Source: Methylococcaceae bacterium UBA975
Lineage (GTDB): Bacteria; Pseudomonadota; Gammaproteobacteria; Methylococcales; Cycloclasticaceae
Direction of reading: 5' to 3'
Assembly: GCA_002292375.1 (NCBI GenBank)
Contig: DBBV01000007.1
Location: 1-64,000 of the forward strand
Length of the DNA stretch: 64,000 nt
Part shown: in pieces, positions 52,885 to 62,660 of the stretch
Layout: each line of letters begins with the position of its first letter
Numbering within the stretch: the stretch's first letter is position 1
Made by a program: the position numbers and the translations under genes
The notes under the pieces: generated by a model
Databases searched by the model: none
The model's input: the letters and a program-made list of their open reading frames with translations, nothing else
What the model was told of the DNA's origin: nothing

Positions 52885-53760
52885 ATGGGGTTATTACAAA
52901 CGTTTGAACAAAACGCTATATTTTACTACTTGTCGCTTGGTCTCTTAGGCTTGATTGTTGGCAGTTTCCTTAATGTAGTCATCTATCGTTTGCCCATCAT
53001 GCTACAGAAAAACTGGCGCACAGAATGTCTGAGTTTTCTTGAGCAAGACGAGCCTCAACAGACCGCAGTCGAGCCTTTTAATCTATCCCAGCCACGCTCA
53101 CGTTGCCCATCCTGCAAACAAGCCATTACTGCCCTAGAAAACATACCTATTATTAGCTATATCTTCTTATCGGGTCGCTGTCGCCATTGCCGCAGTCCAA
53201 TTTCAATCCGCTACCCTCTTATTGAACTACTCAGCGCCGCTTTAGCCTTAATTATCGCTTTTAAATTTGGTGTTTCACTGCAAACTGGCCTTGCAGTAAT
53301 TTTTACTTGGGTTCTTATTTGTTTAACCATGATCGATATCGATACCCAATTACTACCAGACTCGATCACCCTACCCTTACTTTGGTTAGCCCTTTTCGCT
53401 AGCCTATTTAATGTTTTTGTAGACCCGGAAACTGCCATTATCGGTGCTCTTGCCGGTTATTTAAGCCTTTGGTGTGTATTTTGGTTATTTAAATTAATTA
53501 CGGGTAAAGAAGGTATGGGCTATGGCGACTTTAAGTTACTCGCCGCCATTGGCGCGCTTCTGGGCTGGCAACTACTACCCTTGGTTATCATTTTATCTGC
53601 CTTTGTGGGCGCAGTGACCGGCTTAAGCATGATAGTTTTCAATGGGCAGAGCAAACATCAAGCCATTCCTTTTGGACCTTATTTATCTATTGCCGCCTTT
53701 ATTGCTCTAATCTGGGGAGAAAAAATTAACAGCTCTTATCTACAGTTTGTTGGTCTATAA
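52885..53760 (+). CDS. pilD: prepilin peptidase / N-methyltransferase
   Basis: Cleaves and N-methylates type IV prepilins in the inner membrane. The cytoplasmic loop has the two-CxxC zinc site CPSC ... CRHC, and the aspartyl protease pair is D in IDIDTQLLPD and the GxGD motif GYGDFKLLAA. Eight hydrophobic segments. 291 residues, normal for bifunctional PilD. Follows pilC by 25 bases and precedes coaE by six. Confidence 0.96.
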   Translation: MGLLQTFEQNAIFYYLSLGLLGLIVGSFLNVVIYRLPIMLQKNWRTECLSFLEQDEPQQTAVEPFNLSQPRSRCPSCKQAITALENIPIISYIFLSGRCRHCRSPISIRYPLIELLSAALALIIAFKFGVSLQTGLAVIFTWVLICLTMIDIDTQLLPDSITLPLLWLALFASLFNVFVDPETAIIGALAGYLSLWCVFWLFKLITGKEGMGYGDFKLLAAIGALLGWQLLPLVIILSAFVGAVTGLSMIVFNGQSKHQAIPFGPYLSIAAFIALIWGEKINSSYLQFVGL

Positions 53761-53766
53761 AGCCGT

Positions 53767-54372
53767 ATGTTAACTATTGGACTTACAGGGGGGATTGCTT
53801 GCGGTAAGTCGACAGTTACGCAGTTATTCGAAAAACTAGGCGTACCAGTCATTGATGCTGATGACATTGCACACAACCTTGTTCGTCCACAACAACCAGC
53901 ATTGGCGTTGTTAAAAAAAAGATTTGGTAGCCAAATTATCGCTGCCAATGGTTCGTTAAATAGGGCTGCCTTACGCGAACTGGTTTTTAATTCGCCCAGC
54001 GATAAAGAAGCACTTGAAGCTATTTTGCACCCACTTATATACCAAACGATGCAACAACAATTAAGTCAGTGCAATTCACCCTACGTGATCCTTAGTATTC
54101 CTTTATTGCTTGAAGGCAAACACCCCTTACAAATTGATCGGATTTTGCTTATTGACTGCCCAGAGGCTATTCAAATTAAACGTGTCAAAAGTCGGAATGG
54201 CTTTAGTGAAAAAATGATTAAGGCTATTATAAAATCCCAATGTTCACGAAACGAACGAATACACCATGCGGATGATGTTATCAATAACACCAGCACGTTA
54301 AAAAAATTAACGTCTGAGGTAAATAAACTGCATGAATTTTACTTAAAAATCAGTACTAGTAAAAACCCTTAA
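53767..54372 (+). CDS. coaE: dephospho-CoA kinase
   Basis: Last step of coenzyme A synthesis: phosphorylates the 3'-OH of dephospho-CoA. The P-loop is GGIACGKST at 8-16; DADDIAH and SIPLLLEGKHP follow. 201 residues. Next to pilD, the common gammaproteobacterial pilD-coaE-zapD-yacG arrangement. Confidence 0.95.
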   Translation: MLTIGLTGGIACGKSTVTQLFEKLGVPVIDADDIAHNLVRPQQPALALLKKRFGSQIIAANGSLNRAALRELVFNSPSDKEALEAILHPLIYQTMQQQLSQCNSPYVILSIPLLLEGKHPLQIDRILLIDCPEAIQIKRVKSRNGFSEKMIKAIIKSQCSRNERIHHADDVINNTSTLKKLTSEVNKLHEFYLKISTSKNP

Positions 54373-54414
54373 CATCCTGCAAAATAGTCTGATTAACTTA
54401 ATAACTTCAACGTT

Positions 54415-55182
54415 TTGAACGAGCAAATAACCTACGAATTACCTCTCAGTGAACGTATCCGTATTTTTTTACGGTTACAAAACCTGTTCGATCAAATGCA
54501 ATATTTTGCTCTACACGACAACGAGCATCAAAACAGGGCTGAATTAAATTGTTTATTGGATATTCTCACCATTACAAGCCGAAACGATTTAAAAAATGAA
54601 ATCATCAAAGAAGTTGAGCGGCACACAAAAAGCTTAGTTATCTTTTCTAAAAACCCTCACGTTGATAGTACAAAACTTAAGAAAAGCATTGAGCAATTGA
54701 ACGACTTAAACCTGAGCTTAATGTCATCCAATATCCGTACCGAAAATAAGCTTAACCAAGTTGAATTATTAAAAAGCCTTGCTCAACGCAGTAGTATTCC
54801 CGGCGGTAGTTGTGATTTTGATTTACCTATTTTTCACTTTTGGTTACATAGGCCTTTGGCTGAGCGGCGTAAAGAAATACAACGATGGACTGACAACTTA
54901 ACGCCTCTACATCAAGCAATAACTTTGTTGCTTCAGTTTATTCGCTCTAGCGCAACCCCGATGACTAAAACAGCCCATTCAGGCTTTTACCAACAAAGCC
55001 TAGACCCCAATCACTGTGCGCAACTATTACGAGTGTCCTATGATCGGCAAGCACATTATTACGCGGAAATAAGCGGCGGCAAGCATCGATTTACTGTACG
55101 ATTTATGCAGCCTAACGAAACCGAAAGAGCCACTCAGGTAAATGAAGATATCTCATTCACCTTACATGTCTGCCAACTATAA
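54415..55182 (+). CDS. zapD: cell division protein ZapD
   Basis: Cross-links FtsZ filaments. It matches the YacF/ZapD family: YELPLSERIRIFLRLQNLFDQ near the start, then a helical bundle and a beta domain at the end. RSSIPGGSCDFDLP is a conserved patch. 255 residues (E. coli 247). The TTG at 54415 is the natural start since it sits directly before the conserved N-terminus. Encoded between coaE and yacG. Confidence 0.93.
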   Translation: MNEQITYELPLSERIRIFLRLQNLFDQMQYFALHDNEHQNRAELNCLLDILTITSRNDLKNEIIKEVERHTKSLVIFSKNPHVDSTKLKKSIEQLNDLNLSLMSSNIRTENKLNQVELLKSLAQRSSIPGGSCDFDLPIFHFWLHRPLAERRKEIQRWTDNLTPLHQAITLLLQFIRSSATPMTKTAHSGFYQQSLDPNHCAQLLRVSYDRQAHYYAEISGGKHRFTVRFMQPNETERATQVNEDISFTLHVCQL

Positions 55183-55186
55183 GCCC

Positions 55187-55372
55187 ATGCCTATTCAAGT
55201 TTTATGCCCTAATTGCCAGCAAACCGTTTTATGGGCCAAAGAATCTGTATTCAAGCCCTTTTGTAGCGAACGTTGCAAAATGATCGATCTAGGCGATTGG
55301 GCGTCAGAAAAACACGCGATTGCAGGCGAAGATGTTCAATATGTAGACCAAGAAGACTATCTCGAGCATTAA
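55187..55372 (+). CDS. yacG: DNA gyrase inhibitor YacG (zinc finger)
   Basis: Small zinc protein that inhibits DNA gyrase by binding GyrB in E. coli. Zinc ligands CPNC and CSERC are followed by KMIDLGDWAS and an acidic tail. 61 residues from ATG 55187, four bases after the zapD stop; an in-frame ATG at 55166 would give 68 and overlap zapD, and also fits. Its stop codon overlaps the convergent Nudix gene. Confidence 0.9.
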   Translation: MPIQVLCPNCQQTVLWAKESVFKPFCSERCKMIDLGDWASEKHAIAGEDVQYVDQEDYLEH

Positions 55373-56313
55373 GCTGTTTTTTTGACGAAACCTCTAATAC
55401 CTGAAATACCCTGAGCCTTGTGCTGTATTGCTATTTTTTGATCTGCCGCACCAAGACCCCCTAGGGCAAACACCGGTAAAAACACTGAACCTACTAACCT
55501 TTTGAAGGTCTCCCAACCTATAGGCGGGCAGTTAGGGTGGGTTTTAGTCTGTAAAACAGGGGATAAGACGACAAACAACACACCTATTCTTTGCGCCTGA
55601 TCCAGTTCTTTTTTATTATGGCACGACGCTGCAACTAGCATGTCAACTGGCAAGGTTTCTTTAATCGCAAACAACTCATTTGCGCTCAGGTGTACTGCAG
55701 GTGCTTTCAGCACCCTAGCCAAATCCATGCGAGTATTTAAAAACAACCGCACGTTCGCTGTCGTGCAACGCGCAAGCGCACGCTTTGCAAGTATCATGAA
55801 CGCCTCATCAGTCAACGATTTTGCACGCCACTGAATCATCGTATAACCCGCTGCTATCAAGGCATCTAATTGGGCTAACATGCAGTTAGCATCACCCAAA
55901 CTATCGTCAACGATAGGGTAAAAAAAGTCCAAACCCAATGTGTCAACAATCTGTCTATTGGCTGCTGGAAAATCAAAATTGGCCAATTCTGAAACACCAA
56001 CCCATTGGACTTTCTGTTGCTCCATCCCTGTTGCCTGCCCTTGATATTTCTCAACCAAAAAAACATTCAAGAGCACCGATACATCATCGTAATCGTGTTT
56101 AATCTTTAGTAGCGGCTTCGCCGAATGAATCACGATGCCTAGCTCTTCCGTAAGCTCTCTTTGCAAACCTTGGAAGGGCGTTTCGTCCAGCTCGATCTTT
56201 CCTCCTGGAAACTCCCACAAGCCGCCTCGCTGTTGGTGCTGTAGACGATGGCTGATAAGGATTTCACCCCGTTCATTTTTGATAACACCCACCGCTACAT
56301 TTAATGTATTCAT
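55369..56313 (-). CDS. Nudix hydrolase fused to a ThiE-like domain
   Basis: The N-terminal half (about 1-130) is MutT-like with a full Nudix box, GGKIELDETPFQGLQRELTE followed by ELGI (residues about 37-60), predicted to clean 8-oxo-dGTP. The C-terminal half (about 140-314) has the TIM-barrel pattern of thiamin phosphate synthase but with altered active-site loops (for example VHLSANEL and LSPVLQTKTHP in place of the usual D/T-rich loops). It is therefore probably non-catalytic or changed. 314 residues. This fusion is well known in gammaproteobacteria. Confidence 0.88.
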   Translation of the reverse strand: MNTLNVAVGVIKNERGEILISHRLQHQQRGGLWEFPGGKIELDETPFQGLQRELTEELGIVIHSAKPLLKIKHDYDDVSVLLNVFLVEKYQGQATGMEQQKVQWVGVSELANFDFPAANRQIVDTLGLDFFYPIVDDSLGDANCMLAQLDALIAAGYTMIQWRAKSLTDEAFMILAKRALARCTTANVRLFLNTRMDLARVLKAPAVHLSANELFAIKETLPVDMLVAASCHNKKELDQAQRIGVLFVVLSPVLQTKTHPNCPPIGWETFKRLVGSVFLPVFALGGLGAADQKIAIQHKAQGISGIRGFVKKTA

Positions 56314-56337
56314 CGGTGCTTATTGCGTAACTTATCC

Positions 56338-57558
56338 CTATGACCGGTATTCTGCATTGATCTTGACGTAGTCATACGACAAGTCACACGTCAACACAGT
56401 CGTACTAAAAACACCCTGTGCCAACTCAATCCTAACGGTAATTTCGTCCTGCTGCATAACATGTTGACCTTGTGCTTCCGTATAATCAGCCGCGCGCATA
56501 CCTGCTTTTACGATGCAGACATCAGCCAGATAAATCGACACCTGATCAACATTAAGCTGCTGTGCCTTAGCCCTACCAATGGCCGCTAAAATCCTACCCC
56601 AATTGGGGTCAGACGCAAAAAAAGCCGTTTTAACCAGTGGTGAATGGGCAACCGTGTAAGCCACTTTTTCGGCGTCTTCGGCACTTGCTGCGCCGTTAAT
56701 CTCCACCTTAATTAACTTAGTAGCGCCTTCCCCGTCACGCACGATGGCTTCAGCCAAAAACTGGCACAGTTCAGATAGCACATTTAAAAATTCGGCGTAT
56801 CGTGAGTCACCCTCGGATTCAATCTCTGGTGTATCAACCACGCCAGTGGCCATCAATATTAGCGCATCATTGGTTGACGTATCGCCGTCGACTGTAATTC
56901 TGTTAAACGATACATTAACAGCCTTATTCAGCATCGATTGAAGCACGGGTTGACTGATTGGCATATCGGTTGCCACATAACTGAGCATCGTCGCCATATC
57001 TGGCCGAATCATCCCCGAGCCTTTTGCGATACCTGTCAGCGTTATTGTCGCTCCATCCAGCTCCAGCGACCGACTACAGCCTTTTACTCGGGTATCGGTC
57101 GTCATGATCCCCGTTGCCGCTTTTGGCCAATGTTCTGTATCAAGGTCATCTACCGCAGCCTGTAAGGCGCTAATCACTTTATTAACCGGCAAAGGCTCAC
57201 CAATCACCCCGGTTGAAAAGGGCAGTATATTAGCTGTCTTAGAATTAACCCGCTCGGCAAGAGCTTCACAACACTGTTGAGCAGCTAATAAGCCTTGCGT
57301 ACCTAACCCCGCATTAGCGTTGCCCGAATTAATCAACAAATAGTTAGGCCTTGCATCAGCCAGGTGTTGTCTCGCTAAAGTAACCGGTGCTGCACAAAAC
57401 TTATTTTTAGTGAACACTGCCGCCACACGCGTCGTATCGGCCAATTCAAATAGCACAATGTCATCACGTACGTTCTGTCTAATGCCGGCAGAGGCCGTTC
57501 CAATGCGTATACCAGGAATAGCGCTTAAATTTAATTCCGCTGACTTACCTACTGCCAT
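56338..57558 (-). CDS. argJ: bifunctional glutamate N-acetyltransferase / ornithine acetyltransferase
   Basis: Transfers acetyl from N-acetylornithine to glutamate (and from acetyl-CoA), recycling in arginine synthesis. It self-cleaves at the Thr of ATML in IRPDMATMLSYVATD to give alpha and beta chains, with Thr as nucleophile. GSGMIRPD precedes it. 406 residues, normal. It is read in the same direction as secA and ends 24 bases from the Nudix gene. Confidence 0.95.
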   Translation of the reverse strand: MAVGKSAELNLSAIPGIRIGTASAGIRQNVRDDIVLFELADTTRVAAVFTKNKFCAAPVTLARQHLADARPNYLLINSGNANAGLGTQGLLAAQQCCEALAERVNSKTANILPFSTGVIGEPLPVNKVISALQAAVDDLDTEHWPKAATGIMTTDTRVKGCSRSLELDGATITLTGIAKGSGMIRPDMATMLSYVATDMPISQPVLQSMLNKAVNVSFNRITVDGDTSTNDALILMATGVVDTPEIESEGDSRYAEFLNVLSELCQFLAEAIVRDGEGATKLIKVEINGAASAEDAEKVAYTVAHSPLVKTAFFASDPNWGRILAAIGRAKAQQLNVDQVSIYLADVCIVKAGMRAADYTEAQGQHVMQQDEITVRIELAQGVFSTTVLTCDLSYDYVKINAEYRS

Positions 57559-57576
57559 TAACAGCTCCCCGCTTTT

Positions 57577-60222
57577 TTATAACTTGCCGTGACATTGTTT
57601 AAACTTCTTACCTGAACCACAAGGACAGGGGTCATTGCGACCAACTTTCTTGTCGGAACGCTTAAACGGTTGGTCTCTTTCCTCTGCTGATGCACTACCT
57701 AGGGCGTTGCTATCTGCATGCTTAAATTCCATCTCTTGCTGGGTGCGACGCTGTTCATCCATCGCTTTAACATCCTCTTCAGCACGAACTTGTACTTTAC
57801 TAACGAGCATAACTACTTCACGTTTAAGGGCATCCAGCATGTCGGTAAACATTTCAAAGGCTTCACGTTTATATTCTTGCTTGGGGTCTTTTTGCGCATA
57901 ACCGCGCAAATGAATGCCTTGCCTTAGGTGGTCCATAGCGGCGAGGTGATCGCGCCATGAGCTATCCAAGGTTTGTAGCATCACGGATTTTTCAAAGTGA
58001 CGTAAAACTTTAGCACCCGCTAAGATTTCTTTTTTAGCGTAATCGTCGTTAATTTTTTCCGCAATCAATGCGCGTAGATTTTCCTCGTGCAAACTATCGT
58101 CTTGCGCCAATAACTCTTTGATTGGAAGCTTGCAGGCAAATTCTTGTTCTAATGCATGTTGCAAACCATCAACATCCCATTGATCATCCATAGATTGAGG
58201 CAATATGAACTGGTTTATTAATTGCGCCAGTACATCTTCACGGATCGAAACAATGGTCTCGGTGATCTGTTCCGCTTCCATGATCTCATTGCGTTGCTCG
58301 TAGATTACTTTACGTTGATCATTCGCTACGTCATCGTATTGCAGAAGCTGTTTACGAATATCAAAGTTATGCCCTTCTACTTTACGCTGAGCGTTTTCGA
58401 TCGCTTTGCTCACCCAAGGGTGCTCGATCGATTCACCTTTTTCTAAGCCGAGCTTTTGCATTAAGCCCGAGACACGTTCCGATGCAAAAATTCGCATTAA
58501 ACTATCTTCTAAGGACAGATAAAAACGGCTAGCGCCGGGGTCACCTTGACGCCCAGAACGCCCTCGAAGCTGATTATCAATCCGTCTAGACTCATGCCGC
58601 TCAGTACCGATGACACGAAGCCCCCCCGCATCTAGAACGGCTTGGTGCTGCTTTTTCCATTGCTCTGTAGACTGCATATCCTCCGTTTTACCACCGAGCA
58701 CAATATCAGTCCCCCTACCGGCCATATTGGTAGCAATGGTTACTGCGCCTAGCGCGCCAGCATTTGCGATAATTTGCGCTTCCCTTTCGTGCTGTTTCGC
58801 ATTCAGCACCTCATGTGGAACCTTGATTTTATCCAAACTGGTTGATAAAAATTCTGATACTTCAATCGACGTCGTGCCAACCAACACCGGTTGCTTACGT
58901 TTATAACAATCTTCAATATCGGCAATCACCGCTTCGTATTTTTCTTTTGCGGTCAAATACACTAAATCCCCATCGTCGATACGGGACATATCACGGTGGG
59001 TTGGAATAACGATTACTTCCAAACCATAAATTTGTTGAAACTCAAACGCCTCAGTATCAGCGGTACCCGTCATGCCCGATAGCTTTTCGTACATTCTGAA
59101 ATAGTTCTGAAACGTAATCGATGCCATCGTTTGGTTTTCATTTTGAATGGCGACGTTTTCTTTTGCTTCGATCGCTTGGTGCAAGCCCTCACCCCAACGT
59201 CGCCCCGGCATAGTCCGCCCAGTAAATTCGTCAACGATAACTACTTGTGAATTTTGAATAATGTAATCAACGTCTTTTTGGTATAAGGCATTAGCTCGTA
59301 ACGCCGCATACACATGGTGCATTAAACCAATATTTGACGCGTCATATAGGCTTTCGTTGTCACTTAACAGGCCACTTTTGACCAGCAATTTCTCAATATT
59401 TTCATGGCCTAGTTCGGTTAAATAAACTTGTTTTGATTTTTCATCAATCGTGTAATCGCCTTCACCCGTTTCCTGTTCTGGCGTTAGGTCTTTTACTAAT
59501 ATATTAAGCTTTAAGTACAATTCACTTTTATCATCCGTAGGACCTGAAATGATTAACGGGGTCCTCGCTTCATCGATTAATATTGAGTCGACTTCATCAA
59601 TGATTGCGTAATTCAAGCCACGTTGAACCTTATCTTCAACGCTAAAAGCCATATTGTCGCGCAGATAATCAAAACCGAATTCATTATTGGTGCCGTAAGT
59701 AATATCAGCAGCGTAAGCCTCACGGCGCTGCGCAGGGCTCATTGAATTAGTTATAACGCCGGTCGTCAGACCCAAAAATCCAAATAATTTCCCCATCCAG
59801 CCAGCGTCTCGCTCGGCCAAATAATCATTAACAGTGACTAAGTGAACACCCTTCCCCGGTAAGGCATTAAGATAGGCAGATAAGGTAGCGACTAATGTTT
59901 TACCTTCGCCGGTTTTCATTTCTGCAATTTTGCCGTCATTGAGCACCATGCCGCCAATCAACTGAACGTCAAAATGGCGCATGGATAAAGCACGAACTCC
60001 AGCCTCCCTAACGACAGCAAAAGCTTCTGGAATCAAGGATTCTAACGTTTCACCTGCATCAAGCCGCTGCCTGAATTCTGCTGTTTTGGCCTGCAAATCA
60101 ACATCACTAAGCGCCTTAATAGCCGCTTCATGTGCATTGATTTTGTTTACGGTTTTTTGTTTAGCTTTGACTAGCCGGTCATTGCGACTACCAAATACTT
60201 TTTTTACGATAGATGAAATCAT
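57577..60222 (-). CDS. secA: protein translocase ATPase SecA
   Basis: Motor of the Sec pathway. DEAD motor: Walker A MKTGEGKT (about 103-110), DEVDSILIDEARTPL, and helicase motif in LRGRSGRQGDPG. The C-terminal zinc and SecB-binding tail is CPCGSGKKFKQCHG, at the very end. 881 residues (E. coli 901). It is followed by argJ with 18 bases. No secM is present; a peptidase gene takes that place. Confidence 0.97.
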   Translation of the reverse strand: MISSIVKKVFGSRNDRLVKAKQKTVNKINAHEAAIKALSDVDLQAKTAEFRQRLDAGETLESLIPEAFAVVREAGVRALSMRHFDVQLIGGMVLNDGKIAEMKTGEGKTLVATLSAYLNALPGKGVHLVTVNDYLAERDAGWMGKLFGFLGLTTGVITNSMSPAQRREAYAADITYGTNNEFGFDYLRDNMAFSVEDKVQRGLNYAIIDEVDSILIDEARTPLIISGPTDDKSELYLKLNILVKDLTPEQETGEGDYTIDEKSKQVYLTELGHENIEKLLVKSGLLSDNESLYDASNIGLMHHVYAALRANALYQKDVDYIIQNSQVVIVDEFTGRTMPGRRWGEGLHQAIEAKENVAIQNENQTMASITFQNYFRMYEKLSGMTGTADTEAFEFQQIYGLEVIVIPTHRDMSRIDDGDLVYLTAKEKYEAVIADIEDCYKRKQPVLVGTTSIEVSEFLSTSLDKIKVPHEVLNAKQHEREAQIIANAGALGAVTIATNMAGRGTDIVLGGKTEDMQSTEQWKKQHQAVLDAGGLRVIGTERHESRRIDNQLRGRSGRQGDPGASRFYLSLEDSLMRIFASERVSGLMQKLGLEKGESIEHPWVSKAIENAQRKVEGHNFDIRKQLLQYDDVANDQRKVIYEQRNEIMEAEQITETIVSIREDVLAQLINQFILPQSMDDQWDVDGLQHALEQEFACKLPIKELLAQDDSLHEENLRALIAEKINDDYAKKEILAGAKVLRHFEKSVMLQTLDSSWRDHLAAMDHLRQGIHLRGYAQKDPKQEYKREAFEMFTDMLDALKREVVMLVSKVQVRAEEDVKAMDEQRRTQQEMEFKHADSNALGSASAEERDQPFKRSDKKVGRNDPCPCGSGKKFKQCHGKL

Positions 60223-60307
60223 TTTGGAAAGGTTTTAATATAAAACGAAGGCCGAATGATACCGTAAATTACATGAAAACTGGTATTTGAACGCGTTATT
60301 TTATGAA

Positions 60308-61216
60308 TTATCGTGCGCTGTAGAGATATTGACGTGGGTTGACTTTTTTACCCTGTAATAACACTTCAAAATGGACATGCGGACCAGTAGACCGGCCTGT
60401 TGAACCCATATTGGCAATCACATCACTTTGCTTAACAACGTCACCCACTTTGACTAAGATCTTTTTGTTATGCCCATAACGCGTGACATAACCCGAGCCG
60501 TGGTCAATTTCAATCAAATTGCCATAGCCATTTTTATCCCCTGCCCAGGTGACTAAACCAGACGCTGCTGCCAATACCTTGGTACCACTTTTCCCTGCAA
60601 TATCAACACCGTGATGAAATGCTTTTTTTCCACTAAAAGGATCTACCCGATAACCATAATGAGACGATAACCAACCTTTCTCTACCGGTAAGCCTGCCGG
60701 CCTGATTTCTTTCGATAAGCGTTTATTGGCTGAAAAATAATCCAGTAGTTCCAATTGTTTTTCACGTTTTGAAAACGTCTTATCCAATGCTTGAATTTCT
60801 TCTAATAATTGCATTTCGGTAAAACTGTCACTGGGTCGAGTTAACTCAACACCACCGACAGCCACTGGTTGACCAAAGTCAAACTCTAACGAGTTTAATT
60901 TGGCTTTTTTTGCTAAGTGTTCACCAACGGCATTTAAGCGTGTTAATTGTGCTTGCATTTGACCTACCCGTAAGGCCATGCTATCTAGGGTATTGTGTGT
61001 TTTTTCGCGTAACCTATCTAATTCAGCCCGCTGCGCTTTAAGCTCTGCCATTGCATAGCTGGAGGGGTCAACAACAGGGACTTGATCATTAACGTAAACG
61101 AAATAACCAGTCACTAACAATATAAAAAAACTAGCTGCAACCATTACTGGTATGCCTGGGCGCAATGTAAGGCTCAGTGTTTTCTTTTGACCCTTAGTTA
61201 ACAGTATAATTTGCAT
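60308..61216 (-). CDS. M23 (LytM) peptidase with coiled coil, inner-membrane anchored
   Basis: One transmembrane helix (about 27-45) anchors it, followed by a coiled-coil region (about 60-160) and an M23 domain (about 180-302) with zinc motif HHGVDIAG and the HVHFEV motif, plus SSHYGYRVDPFSGK. Both metal-motif histidines are present, so it may be an active endopeptidase or an activator of amidases. 302 residues. It lies between lpxC and secA as in Pseudomonas. Divergent from dciA. Confidence 0.9.
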   Translation of the reverse strand: MQIILLTKGQKKTLSLTLRPGIPVMVAASFFILLVTGYFVYVNDQVPVVDPSSYAMAELKAQRAELDRLREKTHNTLDSMALRVGQMQAQLTRLNAVGEHLAKKAKLNSLEFDFGQPVAVGGVELTRPSDSFTEMQLLEEIQALDKTFSKREKQLELLDYFSANKRLSKEIRPAGLPVEKGWLSSHYGYRVDPFSGKKAFHHGVDIAGKSGTKVLAAASGLVTWAGDKNGYGNLIEIDHGSGYVTRYGHNKKILVKVGDVVKQSDVIANMGSTGRSTGPHVHFEVLLQGKKVNPRQYLYSAR

Positions 61217-61253
61217 AATTACTCTAAACTCTTAACGTCGATTAATTTAATCT

Positions 61254-61694
61254 ATGCTTAAAAAACTCTCTAATCACAGTCATTCAAGCTCAGACGCCCT
61301 ATTACATATCCAGCAGCGTCTTAACCTACACAAACAAACACTCAATGCAGTTAAAGCCAATTTAGATGACCAACTGGCTACACACTGCGTTCACATAATT
61401 GTAAACAACGAGACCGCCATTTTATTTACTGACTCATCCATATGGGCCTCAAAGTTGCTGTATATGCGAACCCCTATTTTACAAACATTATCTGATTATA
61501 CGGGCGGTCGTATCAGCTCGTTAAAGGTCAAAGTTCTTACTTACAACCCCGCTGAGCATAAAAAAACACCGCAAAACCCATCCATTAAGACCCTTAACGC
61601 CTTATCAAGCGCAAACACGTCTTCAAGCGACAAGCTTAGTACATCTATGAGAAAACTCATCCATATACTAAAAAGAAACCGATTACTTGATTAA
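61254..61694 (+). CDS. dciA: DciA-like replicative helicase loader (DUF721)
   Basis: 146-residue protein: the central part (HCVHIIVNNETAILFTDSS and LYMRTPILQTL) fits DUF721/DciA, which binds DnaB helicase; the C-terminal 40 residues are basic and disordered. In Pseudomonas the proven DciA is encoded between lpxC and secA, as here. It shares a TTAA with the lpxC stop. The low overall conservation of the family is why confidence is not higher. Confidence 0.75.
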   Translation: MLKKLSNHSHSSSDALLHIQQRLNLHKQTLNAVKANLDDQLATHCVHIIVNNETAILFTDSSIWASKLLYMRTPILQTLSDYTGGRISSLKVKVLTYNPAEHKKTPQNPSIKTLNALSSANTSSSDKLSTSMRKLIHILKRNRLLD

Positions 61695-62605
61695 ACTGAG
61701 GCAGGGAGAGGTTCCATATAAGATATCGGAAAATCATCACTTTCTTCAAAAGTAACCTCTTCCCAAGCGTCTTTTTGCGCCAACAATTCCCTTAATAATT
61801 TATTATTGAGTTCATGTCCCGATTTAAACCCTTGAAACTCGCCAATAAGGCTATGGCCTAATAAGTACAAATCACCAATAGCGTCGAGTATCTTGTGTTT
61901 TACAAATTCATCTTCATATCGCAAACCGTCTTCGTTCAGTACCCTAAAATCATCCACTACGATCGCATTATCCATGCTGCCGCCAAGGGCTAAGTTACGC
62001 TGTCGAAGCATTTCAATATCTTTCATAAAGCCAAAAGTTCGTGCACGACTAATTTCCTTAACAAATGAAGTCGATGAAAAGTCAATGGTCGCTTGTTGAA
62101 TGCGTGACTTGAAAACTGGGTGCTCAAATTCGATACTGAACCCTACCTTAAAGCCTTCAAACGGCACAAAGCTGGCCCATTTATCATCAATTTCAACTCG
62201 AACTTCTTTTTTAATTCGAATATACCGTTTAGCGGCATTTTGCTCTTCAATACCGGCTGATTGCAGTAGGAAAACGAAAGGGCCCGCACTACCGTCCATA
62301 ATAGGCACTTCAGCCGCACTCAAATCTATATATATATTGTCGATGCCTAGCCCAGCAATCGCTGATAACAAGTGCTCAACGGTAGAGACTCGAACACCGT
62401 CTTGAATTAATGTCGTAGAGAGCTGAGTATCACCCACATTTTCAGCCTTAGCTGGTATTACAACAGGCTCATCAAAGTCAATGCGCCTGAACACAATACC
62501 TACGTTAACTCCAGCGGGTCTAAGTGTTAAATAGACCTTTTCTCCACTGTGCAAGCCAACACCAGTGGCACGAATCACGTTTTTCAGCGTCCGTTGTTTA
62601 ATCAT
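61691..62605 (-). CDS. lpxC: UDP-3-O-acyl-N-acetylglucosamine deacetylase
   Basis: First committed step of lipid A synthesis, a zinc deacetylase. Zinc ligand H in VEHLLSAIAGLG (about 80), and the second pair in HKILDAIGDLYLLGHSL (about 238-242), with the catalytic SGHELN histidine (about 265). 304 residues, the normal length. GGAG is six bases before its ATG at 62605. Between ftsZ and the peptidase in the dcw cluster. Confidence 0.97.
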   Translation of the reverse strand: MIKQRTLKNVIRATGVGLHSGEKVYLTLRPAGVNVGIVFRRIDFDEPVVIPAKAENVGDTQLSTTLIQDGVRVSTVEHLLSAIAGLGIDNIYIDLSAAEVPIMDGSAGPFVFLLQSAGIEEQNAAKRYIRIKKEVRVEIDDKWASFVPFEGFKVGFSIEFEHPVFKSRIQQATIDFSSTSFVKEISRARTFGFMKDIEMLRQRNLALGGSMDNAIVVDDFRVLNEDGLRYEDEFVKHKILDAIGDLYLLGHSLIGEFQGFKSGHELNNKLLRELLAQKDAWEEVTFEESDDFPISYMEPLPASV

Positions 62606-62660
62606 TATAAAGACTCCAAGCAGGTATTTTGTTTTAGATCTTAATTATTGTTATTTTGCC

